From Laguncularia racemosa (lineage: Eukaryota; Streptophyta; Magnoliopsida; Myrtales; Combretaceae): DNA of 64,000 nucleotides. The notes under the pieces were generated by a model. The model was not told the DNA's origin and searched no databases. It saw nothing but the letters and a program-made list of their open reading frames with translations. A program made the position numbers and the translations under genes. The DNA lies in assembly GCA_037954665.1 (NCBI GenBank), contig JBBMOL010000099.1:2604001-2668000 (forward strand), given 5' to 3'. The first letter of the stretch is position 1; each line of letters opens with the position of its first letter. Positions 34,770-46,155 of the stretch are shown here, in pieces.

Positions 34770-36065
34770 TGTAATACCTAAAAATTTTTATGATATATAT
34801 ATATGCTATAACATTATAACATAAATCAAGGCTAAGATGGGGAATTTGTAAAAATTTGAGGGACAGATATGTCTTTTCACAATTAAAGTATAAATACTCT
34901 GTAATAATCTTAGGCCTCCTCTTTTCACCCTATTAGTAACCATACAGTAACAAGTAGGGAAAAAAGGAGGAGACGCTCTTGATAGGAACCCTAAAGACGA
35001 AATGAAAAAAGAAGCGACCTAATTTCAAATACGAAAGGACTCAAGATTTGAGAAGGGTTGATACGAGAATATTGAATCAATGGCTTAAGGATACGATTTG
35101 TGGAATTTTTGAAATTTCAATTTAGTTTAAGTCTAAGACCGAGAAGTGCTTAAGGCTAAGATTCAAGATACATGTAACTTATGTCTTGATTCGTGCTTGT
35201 TTAAATTAGTTTATGCATTAAACTTGATTTAACTAGATGAATTGGCTTAAATGTTTAAGTTGTATTACTGTATGTGCTTAGCTTGGCCTAGGGGCCCATA
35301 GTGGCAGATCTTTAGGGGGCACCCTAATGATCCTTATATGACATTGTCCTTAGTGGAGTCGTGCTTGGAAATGATCTGGGTTAAATGTTGGTTAAGAGGT
35401 TTAAGTGGACATAGGTGTGGGGCCTATAGTGGCAGTTCCCATCACCAAGATTAAGTGGTTTAAGTGAACATGGGTGTGGGGCCCGTAGTGGCAATTTCCA
35501 TCACCAAGTTATGCTTTAGTATATTAATTGTGTTAAGGGGGTCATGAGTACCCTGTTAATGCTTATAGACATAAATTGTATTAAGAAATAGTTGTCTGTG
35601 TTTAAGTACTATATGATGTGTGTGATACTTGTTCATGTTTGTTCATGCGTGTGTGTTTGTGTTATAGTACTAGGCATTAGCTCACCTTTTGTGGAACATT
35701 TTTAGATGTAGGTGTTGAGGGGGATGAGAACCCAGAAGATAACTTAGGTTTAGGTGAACTATAGAGAGAGAAAGATGAAGATTACCATTACTATTATGGT
35801 GATTAGAATTTAGGAAGATTATGTTATTTGACTGTAATAGATAGTATCTTTTGAGGAATGTTATTTTTTGTGTTCAAAGACTTTTGCTGCATTAGATATT
35901 TGATATGATTTATGAAATTATTTTGAATTTTGGGGATGTATGAAATGTTTTTATATAGGAGTTATAGGTTAAAGTGTATCAGAGTTAATTCAAAGCCTTA
36001 ATGTGTTCTTATGAGATAAAGACATGTGGTGGTTAGTAGCCTGACTTAGGTTTCGAAGTATTACA
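34770..36065 (+). repeat. 3' LTR of nested gypsy element
   Basis: Begins TGTAATACC and ends GTATTACA. It carries only two units of the minisatellite (about 35398-35516). A roughly 100-bp stretch near 35290-35395 (GATCTTTAGGGGGCACCCTA...) is absent from the 5' LTR at that place. Confidence 0.93.
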
Positions 36066-36070
36066 CCCTC

Positions 36071-37440
36071 AATAAGGCAGACATTCAATACAAGCAATTA
36101 GCCACATTTGTCGCATGACATTGTAGAAATGCAACCGGAGCCATCGACATTTCAACCCTTAATCCCAACCCCGAGGGAAGTGAATGATGAGGATGAAATA
36201 GATAGAGTAGTTCCTCTAGTATTATAGTGACCAAACACACGAGATTCGTACATAGTTCATGTGAGAGCGAAGGTTGCAACTAACATTGATGGTGGAATGG
36301 GTGTTGAAAAGGAGAGTAGCGATGACAATGAGAGTTCCGATGAGGAAAGTGAGAACAAGGGAGATGAAGTACTTGAAGAAGAGTCTCCAACCATATATAC
36401 CTACTCAAGATAGCTAATATATCGAGCAAAGCAAATTGAACCACCAACCATGGCAATTAGAGATCCTACTCCGTATTACAATTTTGGGGACAATAGTGGC
36501 GATTTCTATAAAGGCATGAGATTCATGATGAAAGCAAATGTCATTCAACTAGTGCAGTCTTACCATGTGAAGAACCATTGCAACTTCACTATTGTAGAGT
36601 CTAGTCCACTACCGTGGTCTGTTTATTGTTTAAGAAGGAACGACAGTTGTAAATGGAGGCTTCGAGCTTGAAAGAAGAAGTTAGAGGGCATGTTTGTAGT
36701 GACAAGATTTGAGGGTCCACACATATGCAATAACTCACTGATTAGCTAGGATTACCCACAATTAGATTACAATCTCCTTACTAGCCGATTTGTAATTCTT
36801 CTTCAGAACAATCCTGATAAGAAGGTGGTTAAGCTGACTTCTGTTGTCGAATAGGAATTTGGCTACAAAATCAGCAGGAGATGATTTTAGGAAGGAAAGA
36901 AATGGGTTATCGAACACGTGTAAAAGAACTGGGAGAAGTCTTACGATAAATTGCCAAAACCTCTCAATGCAATAGAAAATACAAATCCTAGAATACGAAT
37001 AGATTGGGGTTGGAGCAGATTGATTACCCCCGGTGTATTTACTTTGAAGTGAGTATTCTGAGCATTTAGGCTGTGCATTACAGCATGGAGATTCCTTAGA
37101 CTTGTTGTTACCATTGATGCCACCTTTTTGTATGGGAAGTACACTCACAAGTTGCTTATTGTTTATGGCATTGATGGCAACAACGATATACTTCCGTTGA
37201 CATTTGCTCTAGTTGATTAGAAGACAATTGAGACATGGGGCTAGTTTTTGAAGAAACTGAAGGAATATGTTATCGATGACTGTGAAGGTCATAAAACCAT
37301 TTACCTCATATTAGATAGACACGTAAGCATTAGATCAACAGTCCAAGAAGAAGAGAATGGATGGCGGCCTCCATTTACGGTGTGACGATTCTGTCTCTGA
37401 TACATTGCGAGCAACTTCACTTTTAATTAAGGAATAATTA
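36071..37440 (+). pseudogene. MuDR transposase, central part (WRKY-GCM1 and DDE domains)
   Basis: Continues the split transposase. An acidic linker (SSDDNESSDEESENKGDEVL) precedes FYKGMRFMMKANVIQLVQSY, the DNA-binding region VESSPLPWSVYCLRRNDSCK and WRLRA, then FEGPHICNN. The MULE catalytic region reads RLVVTIDATFLYGKYTHKLL with the first Asp at 37116-37118, followed by DGNNDILPLTFALVD, then YLILDRHVSIRS with the second Asp at 37314-37316, and GWRPPF..RFCL.YIASNF near 37390. Coding similarity ends there, because the region that should hold the catalytic Glu and the SWIM zinc finger is replaced by the 146-bp array. Several in-frame stops. Confidence 0.88.
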
Positions 37441-38760
37441 ACAAGTACTTACTTTTATGACTAATTCTACAAAACCATACAAATATTTTACATTTGCAAC
37501 AAATACAAAATTTTTCACTAATTAATTTTATAACAATTAATTAACAACATATTAACGATTAATCGCCTTTAATTAATGGATAATTAATAACTACTTACCC
37601 TTATAACTAATTCTACAAAATCATATAAATATTTTACACTTGCAATGAATACAAAATTTTTCACTAATTAATTTTATAACAATTAATTAACAACATATTA
37701 ATGACTAATAATCTTTAATTAATGGATAATTAATAATTACTTACTTTTATAAGTAATTCTATAAAACCATACAAATATTTTACATTTGCAATGAATACAA
37801 ATTTTTTCACTAATTAATTATATAACAATTAATTAATGATATGTTAACGATTAATCACCTTAAATTAACGAATAATTAATAACTACTTAATTTTATAACT
37901 CATTGTACAAAACCATACAAATATTTTACATTTGCAGCAAATAAAAAAAATTCATTAATTAATTTTATAACAATTAATTAACTACATATTAATGACTAAT
38001 CACTTTTAATTGAGGGATAATTAACAACTAATTACTTTTATGATTAATTCTACAAAACCATACAAATATTTTACATTTGCAATGAATACAAAAATTTTTA
38101 CTAATTAATTTTATAACAATTAATTAATGACATATTAACGACTAATCACATTTAATTAATGGATAATTAATAACTACTTACTTTTATAACCAATTCTACG
38201 AAACCATATAAATATTTTACCTTTGCAATGAATACAAATATTTCACTAATTAATTTTATAACAATTAATTAAAGATATATTAATGACTAATCACCTTTAA
38301 TTAGTGGATAATTAATAACTATTTACTTTTATAACTAATTCTACAAAACCATACAAATATTTTATATTTTCAACTAATACAAAATTTTTTACTAATTAAT
38401 TTTATAACAATTAATTAATGACATATTAACGATTAATCACATTTAATTAATGGATAATTAATAACTACTTCATTTTATCACTAATTGTACAATACCATTA
38501 ATATATTTTACATTTGTAATCAACACAAAATTTTTCACAAATTATTTTTGTAACAATTATTTACTTACATATGAATGACTAATCACTGCTAATTAACAGT
38601 TAATTAACAACTACTTAATTTAATGACTACATTTACAAAAATATATTATAATAACATATAAAGATAATTCATTTACTAATGTTAATTAATCATATATTAA
38701 TAATTAATTAATTACTAATTAATAGTTAATTAATAATAACTGATATTTCAATAAAAATTG
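37420..38760 (+). repeat. 146-bp AT-rich tandem array, about nine units
   Basis: The marker AAAACCATACAAATATTTTA (with variants) recurs at 37471, 37617, 37763, 37909, 38054, 38200, 38345, 38491 and 38637, so the period is 145-146 bases throughout. Each unit also contains CACTAATTAATTTTATAACA, a TTAATTAA palindrome, and TAATGGATAATTAATAACTA. The outer units are more diverged. The array follows the transposase DDE region directly and lies inside the Mutator element. Confidence 0.95.
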
Positions 38761-39223
38761 TGCAGTGTATATAATTACATGTATTTTTTTTTTTTTTGCA
38801 TTTATTCAATGTAGTATAACAGCAACAAAAATAATTTTTTTCTTAAGAAAATGTACCGAGATCTTGATGAAGATATTTCTACACATGTATTTCACTGAAG
38901 TAAAACCTGCGTAAAATACAAATTATGGAAACAAAAATTTGCAGGTAACGATATAGAGTGAAATTTACAAAAGAAATTGAAAAATGGAAATGTGAACATA
39001 TAAATTAAGGATTCGTATTGATATTAGAAATTGTTAGTAAAAATTTTTTCCTATATATTATAAATCACATGTTATGATATTGTGTAAATTTATTATATTA
39101 CTTTTACGATTTGTAGAAGTACTTTTATAATAATTTTATAGGTTTGTAGTAAACTTTTTATTATAAGCTTTATAGGTTTGCATAATAGGATTGCAGGTTA
39201 GAAAAAAAAAAAAAAAAAACTTG

Positions 39224-39390
39224 TACTAAAGGCACAAATTGGGTCTACGCCTTCAGTATAGAATTTTTTTCTTATCCCTAAAGTCAAAAATGCAATTTGC
39301 ATATTCGAAACCTACTTTAGTAATAATTATTACAGGTACAATATTTACGTAATTTTTTTCAAAAATTACAATATTTAAGTATGTAACTCT
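39224..39390 (-). repeat. Right TIR of the MuDR-type element
   Basis: Inverted match to 26933-27085. The internal end carries the hairpin TACTAAAGGC...GCCTTCAGTA (39224-39258). The outer end is CTCT, immediately followed by TGTTTATAT. Confidence 0.8.
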
Positions 39391-39399
39391 TGTTTATAT

Positions 39400-40909
39400 C
39401 TATTATATGTATATACTTAATTTAATGGAATAAGTTTTTAAAATTAAATATTAATTTTTTATTTATGTACATATTTATAATTAATGAAGGCATACATAAA
39501 ATAGAAAATTGAAAATAACAAATATTTATTTGCATGTGATGGTTCCTCAAAAATCCTGGATTTACATTTGACAAATTGTTCCAACAATGATCTTCACCCA
39601 AAAAGTTTGCGGTTTAGGGCAAAAACTGAAGATGATGCTTAAGTAAGTCATCGTGTTAAGCAGGTTTAGGAAATAATAGTAATTTATTTTTGCATCCACA
39701 ACGCAATAGGACTCAACGTTACTATAGGTAACAATTTTACTATTCTCTCAAAAACTAGAAACTATGAGAGATAACTCACACATTTATTCACATAAATTAA
39801 TGCAGTCTGAAAGCTAAATTTATGTCAAACTACTTAATTTAGCTCAAACTTTACTCAAAATCTATTCAAATTGTAACATAAACTCATATGTTATCTATCC
39901 CATGTTCACCTATGAGTCATTCTTGATTGCATTACCCTCGAGTCCATCCACTTTTGGCCACATAAAGACAAAAAAAAATTTGAGTTCTCAAGTTAAACTT
40001 TAGTTGGACCTAAGTACCACCCTACTTGATTTAAGTGTGTTTCGATTCTGTATTTTCTTAGATTTTATGGGAAAAGGTTTTTGGAAAATCTTAAAACTTC
40101 TAAAAAAATACCAATAAATAAAAAAAAATATCATAATATTAAGTCTTAAATGACCATATGGTACTAAGTTAATATACTCTAATATTTTTATTATATGACA
40201 TGTTAATGTGGTATTGTGATCATATCAACAAGATGATGTTTGAATTTAACAATTAGCAAACATTCAAGAAAAAACCCTAAAAACTAAAAGATATGTAGAT
40301 AGAAAAATTTATTAAAAAATAGATAACTAGAACACGATGACAATAACATGGCTTATGATTTGATGTTTACATACATTTATTTAGCATAAAAACAAATTAC
40401 ACTTCCTAATAGATTGTGAAGACTTAAGCTTATAGTTAAACTATATCACTTTAGAGTCATTAGTGGAAACTCTAGCACATTGATGCAACAAATAGTTAAA
40501 TCTATATAAATTGCATATGTATATAATTATATATGCTTAAAGAGAGATGAAATGCATTAGGGTGCCTTAAATAAGTTAAATAAAATATCAATCTGCCCTA
40601 ATAACTGTTATAAAACGAGGGGCCCTTCAATGAAAATGGCTCATTTTTCTATTTGAAGGACTAATTTCCCTCACTTTTTATTTTGCAAAAAACTCATTGA
40701 AAAAAGAAAAGAAAAGAAAAAACTATCTCTCTCTTCCCCCATTTCTATGGCACCACCTAATCACATGTAACTTTCAAGGGAATTAAAGATAAGGAAATGT
40801 TCAATCACATCTTTCCCTTATGGCTCATTTACTTTACTAAATAGAATAAGGTTATAATGAAATAGATATTATTGGGAAATAAAATAGAGGTGTAATACAC
40901 AATGAATTG
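39400..40909. other. No recognised gene
   Basis: AT-rich intergenic DNA with an AAAAGAAAAG run near 40697. No coding family or structured repeat seen. Confidence 0.5.
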
Positions 40910-41579
40910 TTATGATGTTGTTTAGTTAGATGTAATAGAATTTAGACTACATTGTTCAGCTAGTAAAATAAACAAAGGAATAAAACTTGAATAAGAATGG
41001 GATTTATGAAAATACCCTTCTCATACAAACAAAACCCCACACAATGTAGGCAAACACAACCGAACAAGTTAAAGCCCTAAATACGATTACGCTAGCCAAA
41101 ACCCTAATTGATAAGTCAGTCACTACTAGCATTCACCCAAAAGGCTCAAACAATCGAACCAATACACCATAGTTCACTCCGATGACAAATCTGGCCACAT
41201 CTCTTGAGCATTGGTGTCCCTCTTATCCATCGCAATTTCATCGCAGATATTAATTTCCTTTTTCAAATAGCTTGAAGCATCCATCCTTGTAGCCTTAATT
41301 AACTATAAATAACATGCAACGATAGATTCCTATAAGTGATATTTATCTGGGTTAGGAGCCGTAAGTCAATGTGATAGGTAACAATCAAGCTCTTCTTACT
41401 AGGCTAGTGACATTGTAACAGTCAAAACACTTCCGAGTGGTATCTTTTGGCCGATTAATATTATCTTGTTTCAAGATTTTTCCTATTACCTATTAATATT
41501 GTGCTTTGATTGTGGTGCTAGTTTTGTGATTCACTTGATAACTAATGTTGATGGTTTTTTGCTATAGTCATTTAATTGG

Positions 41580-41940
41580 ATATTTATGTTGAAGTATGAG
41601 ATTTGAGACATTGTAACATCATAAGACCTTATTGCCTCTTGTCATGGAGTTTTAACTTGTTTTGGTTTGATTATTTCTGTTGCAATTTTGTAGACTCACA
41701 CATTGCTCACAATGGTCTCCTAATTGTTTATTATATTCAAGAATTAAGAAATGATGTGCCTTTAAACCTACACTAACTTGAAGCTATGTAATCAACCATT
41801 GGATATTAAGCTAGAGTATAGATAGTTAAAATAGAAGCTTGTATTTTACAATGTACTTCTCTATGTAGCATGAACTATGTTTCGATTTAAGTCCTAAATT
41901 GGAACCTTTTGCAGCCCTTTTGGAATCTCATAGGGGTATA
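41580..41940 (+). repeat. Internal duplication, copy 1
   Basis: Pairs with 42770-43061 plus 43561-43610. Shared stretches include ATTGTAACATCATAAGACCT, TTAAACCTACACTAACTTGA and AGAAGCTTGTATTTTACAAT. The copies are clearly diverged. Confidence 0.8.
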
Positions 41941-42769
41941 GTTGAGTTAAGTGAAGAATGCTAAGCATAAGTTCGACTTGAAATTGAAATCTTGAGCTCT
42001 AATAAATCAAAATGAACATGATGAGCTTTTAATACACTCACTATGGTTCAAGCATTTTTTTTAATTTAAATTTTTAAAGAAAAGGTCATCCCTTAATAGA
42101 TTTATCATAGTCTGAATCGGATTCGACTATAAGCAAGGAGAATTTAGATAAACATTAAAAGTAAGCTTAGTTAGAGTCATGAGCCTATGGAATTTGCTTA
42201 ACAAGGTATTCGATGCACAAACTCATATTGGTTCCAGTTTAGTATAACTTGCTTAAAAACCAGTAGATTTTGCTTATTCTTTAACTAAGTCCCATCATTT
42301 GTGTGGATACTTTATTCAGATAGTGTTACTATCTCTATCCTCCTTTTAATGCGATGTTAGAATTAGCATAGACTTGAAGCCATAAAGGTGTTTAGGTTAA
42401 ATTGATGCATTTTGGTGAGATCTGATGATTCAAAGTAAAGGTAGGTTTTGAATTTTAGATTTTAGTTATAATAATATTCAATTTTAAAAGCTAGTAGATT
42501 TTGCTTAGTGATAATGGGTTGTAGAAAATCACTCACCTTAAAGCACCTCAAAAAAACAAGTTGGGTCAGTGTGTCTTCATTTTAGGACACTTCATCATCA
42601 AAATAAATGGGAATCCTAAGATTGTAACATGTGACCTTATATACAATTTAGGTAGAAACCGATTAACTCAAACTTTGTATTATTAAAAGCTGTCATGTTT
42701 TCCTTTAACCAAGTCCACCAAATCTAACTTATGTTGATGGTAATCTCCAATAGAGGCATTTTATTGGAT

Positions 42770-43610
42770 CTTCATGTTGAAGTATGACATTTCAGATATT
42801 GTAACATCATAAGACCTTACTGCCCCTTGCTAGTGAGGTATAAATTATTCTAGTTTTATTATATCTATTGCCATTTTGTAGAGGTGCATAATGCTCACAT
42901 TGGTCTCCTAATAGTTTGTTATAGTCTAGATTCAAGACTTAAAGATTGATGTGCTCTTAAACCTACACTAACTTGATGTTATGCAATTAACCACTACATA
43001 TTAGACCAGAGCATAGAAAATGCATACAGAAGCTTGTATTTTACAATATGCTCATCTCTGTATAGGGATGCATTCGAGACAGGTTATAATAGGATACCTA
43101 CCCTGACCGACTCAATAAAAACCCTATAAGGTTTGATCCTATAGGGTTTAGGGTTGGGTTTCGGACATGGTATAAAACCTTATAGGGTTTAGGTCGAGTT
43201 ATAAGATTTAGAAAAAACTCAATAGGAAAACCTAATCCGATAATTGTTTTTAAATAATAAATTAATATTATAATTTATAATTAATATATTTTATTTTATT
43301 ATTATTATATTTTTAATCAATACATTTTTATATTTTATTTTATTTTTATATTTTTAATTTTTACATTTAATTTCTCTCCTTTCCACAACAAGTAGATTAA
43401 TAATAAATTAAATAAATGACATATGAAAATAAGTTAAAGTATGAAAAAAAAAAAAATAATTGCCATTCGAGTTGAGTTAGGTTCGGGTCGCTTTATTTGT
43501 TAATCGGGTCAGGTTCGAGTTTCAAGGAACCCGTCCCAAACCCAACCCGTTTACATCCCTATCTCTATTTCATGAGCTAGGTGTAGATTTAGGTCTTATA
43601 TTAGAAACCT
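42770..43610 (+). repeat. Internal duplication, copy 2 (split by MITE)
   Basis: Same sequence as 41580-41940, interrupted at 43061 by the hAT-like MITE and resumed at 43561. Copy 1 provides the uninterrupted site (CTTCTCTATGTAGCATGAAC). Confidence 0.8.
43062..43560. mobile_element. hAT-like MITE
   Basis: A 499-bp element with inverted ends AGGGATG(C/T)A(T/A)(T/A)CG and a near-perfect 8-bp target duplication (ATCTCTGT at 43054-43061, ATCTCTAT at 43561-43568). The inside is rich in AACCC/GGGTT motifs (CGGGTCAGGTTCG, AAACCCAACCCG). Absence from the paralogous copy 1 confirms insertion. Confidence 0.75.
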
Positions 43611-43716
43611 TTGCAGGCTTTTCTCTTATTAACTTTATAGCATAAGACTATTGTATGAAAGAAGACTAAAGGCAGACCTTACCTTCACCAAGTTAAGGGC
43701 AAGTCTTCAAGGAATC

Positions 43717-44217
43717 ATGTCCTATGGCTCTACTTCAGTTTCCTCCTCAAACTTCAAGGGGAAGAACATATGTTGTTTCTATGGGGAAAGCTCCATAGTT
43801 GCCCAATCATGGAAGTCAGGGTCTTTCAGAGAATATTTCCATGGATGTGGAAATTACTAGGTATGGAACTATGTTAACCATTTTGTTTCACTTTTGCTAG
43901 ACTATTGAACAAGGCGTGTACTTACCTACATGGTCTACTATAGATTGGTTATATCTACAACTTCTTTGAATGGATCAATCCTCCAACATGTAACTATGAA
44001 CTGTAGTGTGGACAAAGGGCTCTAAGGTGGGTAGAGAAACTGGAATGTGAGATAGAGTAGCATAAGAAAAGAAACTCGAGGCTTAAACACGAGAAAAATG
44101 TTTTGGAAGAAAGGGAAAAGGGGCTCCGCAAAAAAATCAAATGGGTGGACTATAAGGAAAGGCTATTTCTCACAATGTGTTGTGCGATTGGGGTAATTGT
44201 AACTTTTTACAATGTAG
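43717..44217 (+). pseudogene. GRF-type zinc-finger protein gene, degraded
   Basis: From ATG 43717: MSYGSTSVSSSNFKGKNICC, FYGESSIVAQSWKS, REYFHGCGNY; then, after a probable intron starting GTATGG at 43860, NFFEWINPPTCNYEL. A charged coiled-coil helix follows (KKRNSRLKHEKNVLEEREKG) and then a hydrophobic C-terminal segment (LTMCCAIGVIVTFYNVV). This is the full layout of small plant GRF proteins: GRF finger, FxWxDPP-like motif, coiled coil, transmembrane tail. Two of the four Cys ligands appear changed to Tyr and there are internal stops. It lies within the Harbinger element, opposite in strand to the transposase. Confidence 0.75.
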
Positions 44218-44222
44218 TTGGC

Positions 44223-44890
44223 GTCAATAACATATATACAATAACATATGATTGACGTGATTGAGAGGGTAATTGCAAACACGTAAATCTATTTCCTAGA
44301 ACCGCATTTCCATAATTGTCACTTCCAAATGTGTCTCTTCCATTCCAATAGCCCCCAACTTCAAATCAAAATAATTTCTACTTTATGCTTATCATACACA
44401 AAGGACTCCATCGGTTCCCTAGAAATAAAATTACATTACTGCGTAATTGACATGGACACGCAACAGCTTGTAAATTCAATAATGGAAGCTAAGGTCTACT
44501 TTAAGTTCAATTCATGCACTCCCCAGGAGAAAGAGAATTATACAATATGCACGTAGTCATTAATATCCTTATGAGTTTTGAATTGAAATAGTAGGTATAT
44601 AAAATATAATTTTATAGTGGGACAATGGAATTTATAACATATCTTCACAATAAAGGCACTAACACCAGAGAAAAAATAGAGTACCCCAACTTCATTTGGA
44701 TTCCTACACATCCAAAAAGTGGAACTCACTATAAAGTGTTGAAGAGCTATTAATAATTTACATGAACCATAGACATCACATTATGATAAGGTTGCCATTC
44801 ACTTGTCCCCAACAAAAAAAAAAAAAAAAAAGCCTTCAACTATCATGCATTCTTACATACGTAGCTACATTCGAACACTACTAGAAAACT
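44223..44890. other. No recognised gene
   Basis: A 75-codon plus-strand frame (44329-44556) without a recognisable family. A poly(A) run lies at 44813-44831. Confidence 0.45.
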
Positions 44891-44904
44891 CTCACGAAGC
44901 TACC

Positions 44905-45895
44905 AACCATTGCCTGAGGGCCTCAGATGTCCTCTAAAAGCATTCTCACATATGTAGCATGATATGCAGGTTCAATCTTGCAGAGTGAGTCCACATTCTC
45001 TAGCCTCATCAAGAACTTGATTAACACTTGATTGATTTTTCTCTCAAAGAGCCCCTAGATTGCAAATAGAAACTTTGTCAGTTCTATCGTATCAACTCTT
45101 GGGCAATCTATTGCCAAGTGCTCCACAACAATCCTTATTCTATCCCTCATTTCTTGCATGCTAGCTTTGAAGCAATCCATGGTGGCAAATAAGTCCAACA
45201 TAGGTCCATCTCTAATATTAGTTCGCCTCCACTTTGAACTTGGGCGTGTTTCACTTTAGTAGATGGAGTCCACATCGACTTCATCTTTAGGTGGTATGAC
45301 ATCATCCATGTTCTAAATAAGGGGATCCTCTCTGTCCAACTCCTTAATCACTTTTTTAGCTATTTCCGCATCCTAACCTGTACAATCCTTTATGTAGATT
45401 ATTGATAGTTCTGTTAGATAGGAGAAACTCCTATTCATGAAGGCACTGGCATCTTTATGACTCTATAAATAAGACACAATGAAAATGTAATAGGAGGACA
45501 CCATTGTAAAGAAAATTATAGAAAAAAAATCTAAAGTATAAATACCATCAAGTAAGCCTCCTAAACCTGCTTTTTCGCGACTACTATTTTCCTCACTTAA
45601 TCCCATCCGAATCCACTCGTGCCCTTGCCATATACCATGTCGTACACTATGCTCCAATCTTTTTTCAAAGTCCAAATATGTGACTCAATATGAGGTTTTG
45701 CCTTCAATGTACAATTAGGTATCCTCTATAGGAGCATTCACTCCAATTCATAGAGATAACCACTCTTAAAACCAGTGTCAACATTATGTGTCCCTCCATT
45801 GTGCAACTCCACCATGCATGCTACTATTGCATCATCCACTAACATCATCTACTTCTGGTTACTTTGCTTTACAGGCTTTGGATCAACTTCTATAA
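44905..45895 (-). pseudogene. Myb/SANT-like protein of Harbinger element
   Basis: The minus strand matches plant Myb_DNA-bind_3 proteins, the second ORF of PIF/Harbinger elements that helps the transposase bind DNA and enter the nucleus. Seen in order: VDDAIVACMVELHNGGTHNV, DTGFKSGYLYELE, AKPHIESHIWTLKKDWSIVY, DMVYGKGTSGFGWD, then SHKDASAFMNRSF, DAEIAKKVIKELD, ETRPSSKWRR, and a C-terminal helix region to about 44905. A GT-AG intron of about 83 bases at 45463-45545 separates the SANT part from SHKDA. Several stops, so it is not functional. Confidence 0.85.
45463..45545 (-). other. Intron in Myb/SANT-like gene
   Basis: On the minus strand it begins GTATTTATAC and ends TTATTTATAG. The joined frame gives EAYLM followed by SHKDASAF, as the protein family expects. 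Confidence 0.6.
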
Positions 45896-46155
45896 ATTAT
45901 ACCTCTTCCATGCCTAATGACTATAAAAATAAATAAATAAATAACAAGTTCGAGCGTGCAAATAACGAGATTGCGAGATAAATTGAAAAAATAATACATC
46001 ATTACAATAACCTATTGCAATAATGATATCATGGAACATCCATTAGCAAAGTAGTAAATTGGCATTGGGCAACATGGCATAGCAAGTATTTAAAAAACCA
46101 TGGTAGTAGCATCCAAATATCAATTTTGCAAGTCATGTTACAAGAATGGTGGAAA

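Larger units (their letters stand above)
28412..36065 (+). mobile_element. Tekay/Del-like Ty3/gypsy element nested in the Mutator element
   Basis: A 7,654-bp full-length element with LTRs 28412-29713 and 34770-36065, TSD CCCTC (28407-28411 and 36066-36070), PBS 29721-29732 and PPT 34757-34769. It holds gag-protease-RT-RNaseH-integrase coding ending in a chromodomain-like tail, which points to the chromovirus (Tekay/Del) clade. All reading frames contain stops. The 5' LTR starts TA instead of TG, which is most simply a decay mutation. Confidence 0.93.
26933..39390 (+). mobile_element. MuDR-type Mutator element, split by a gypsy insertion
   Basis: Left and right ends are inverted repeats over about 150 bases: TTAAATAT(C/T)GTAATTTTT, AAATATT(A/G)TACCT(A/G)TAATAA, then TACTGAA(A/G)GC. 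They are flanked by the 9-bp repeat TGTTTATAT (26924-26932 and 39391-39399). The left terminus appears about 10 bases shorter than the right, so the left boundary is less sure. Contents: a duplicated AT-rich leader, a transposase gene split into 28063-28411 and 36071-37440 by an inserted gypsy element, and a 146-bp tandem array. Without the gypsy insert the element is about 4.8 kb. It encodes no working transposase now. Confidence 0.8.
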
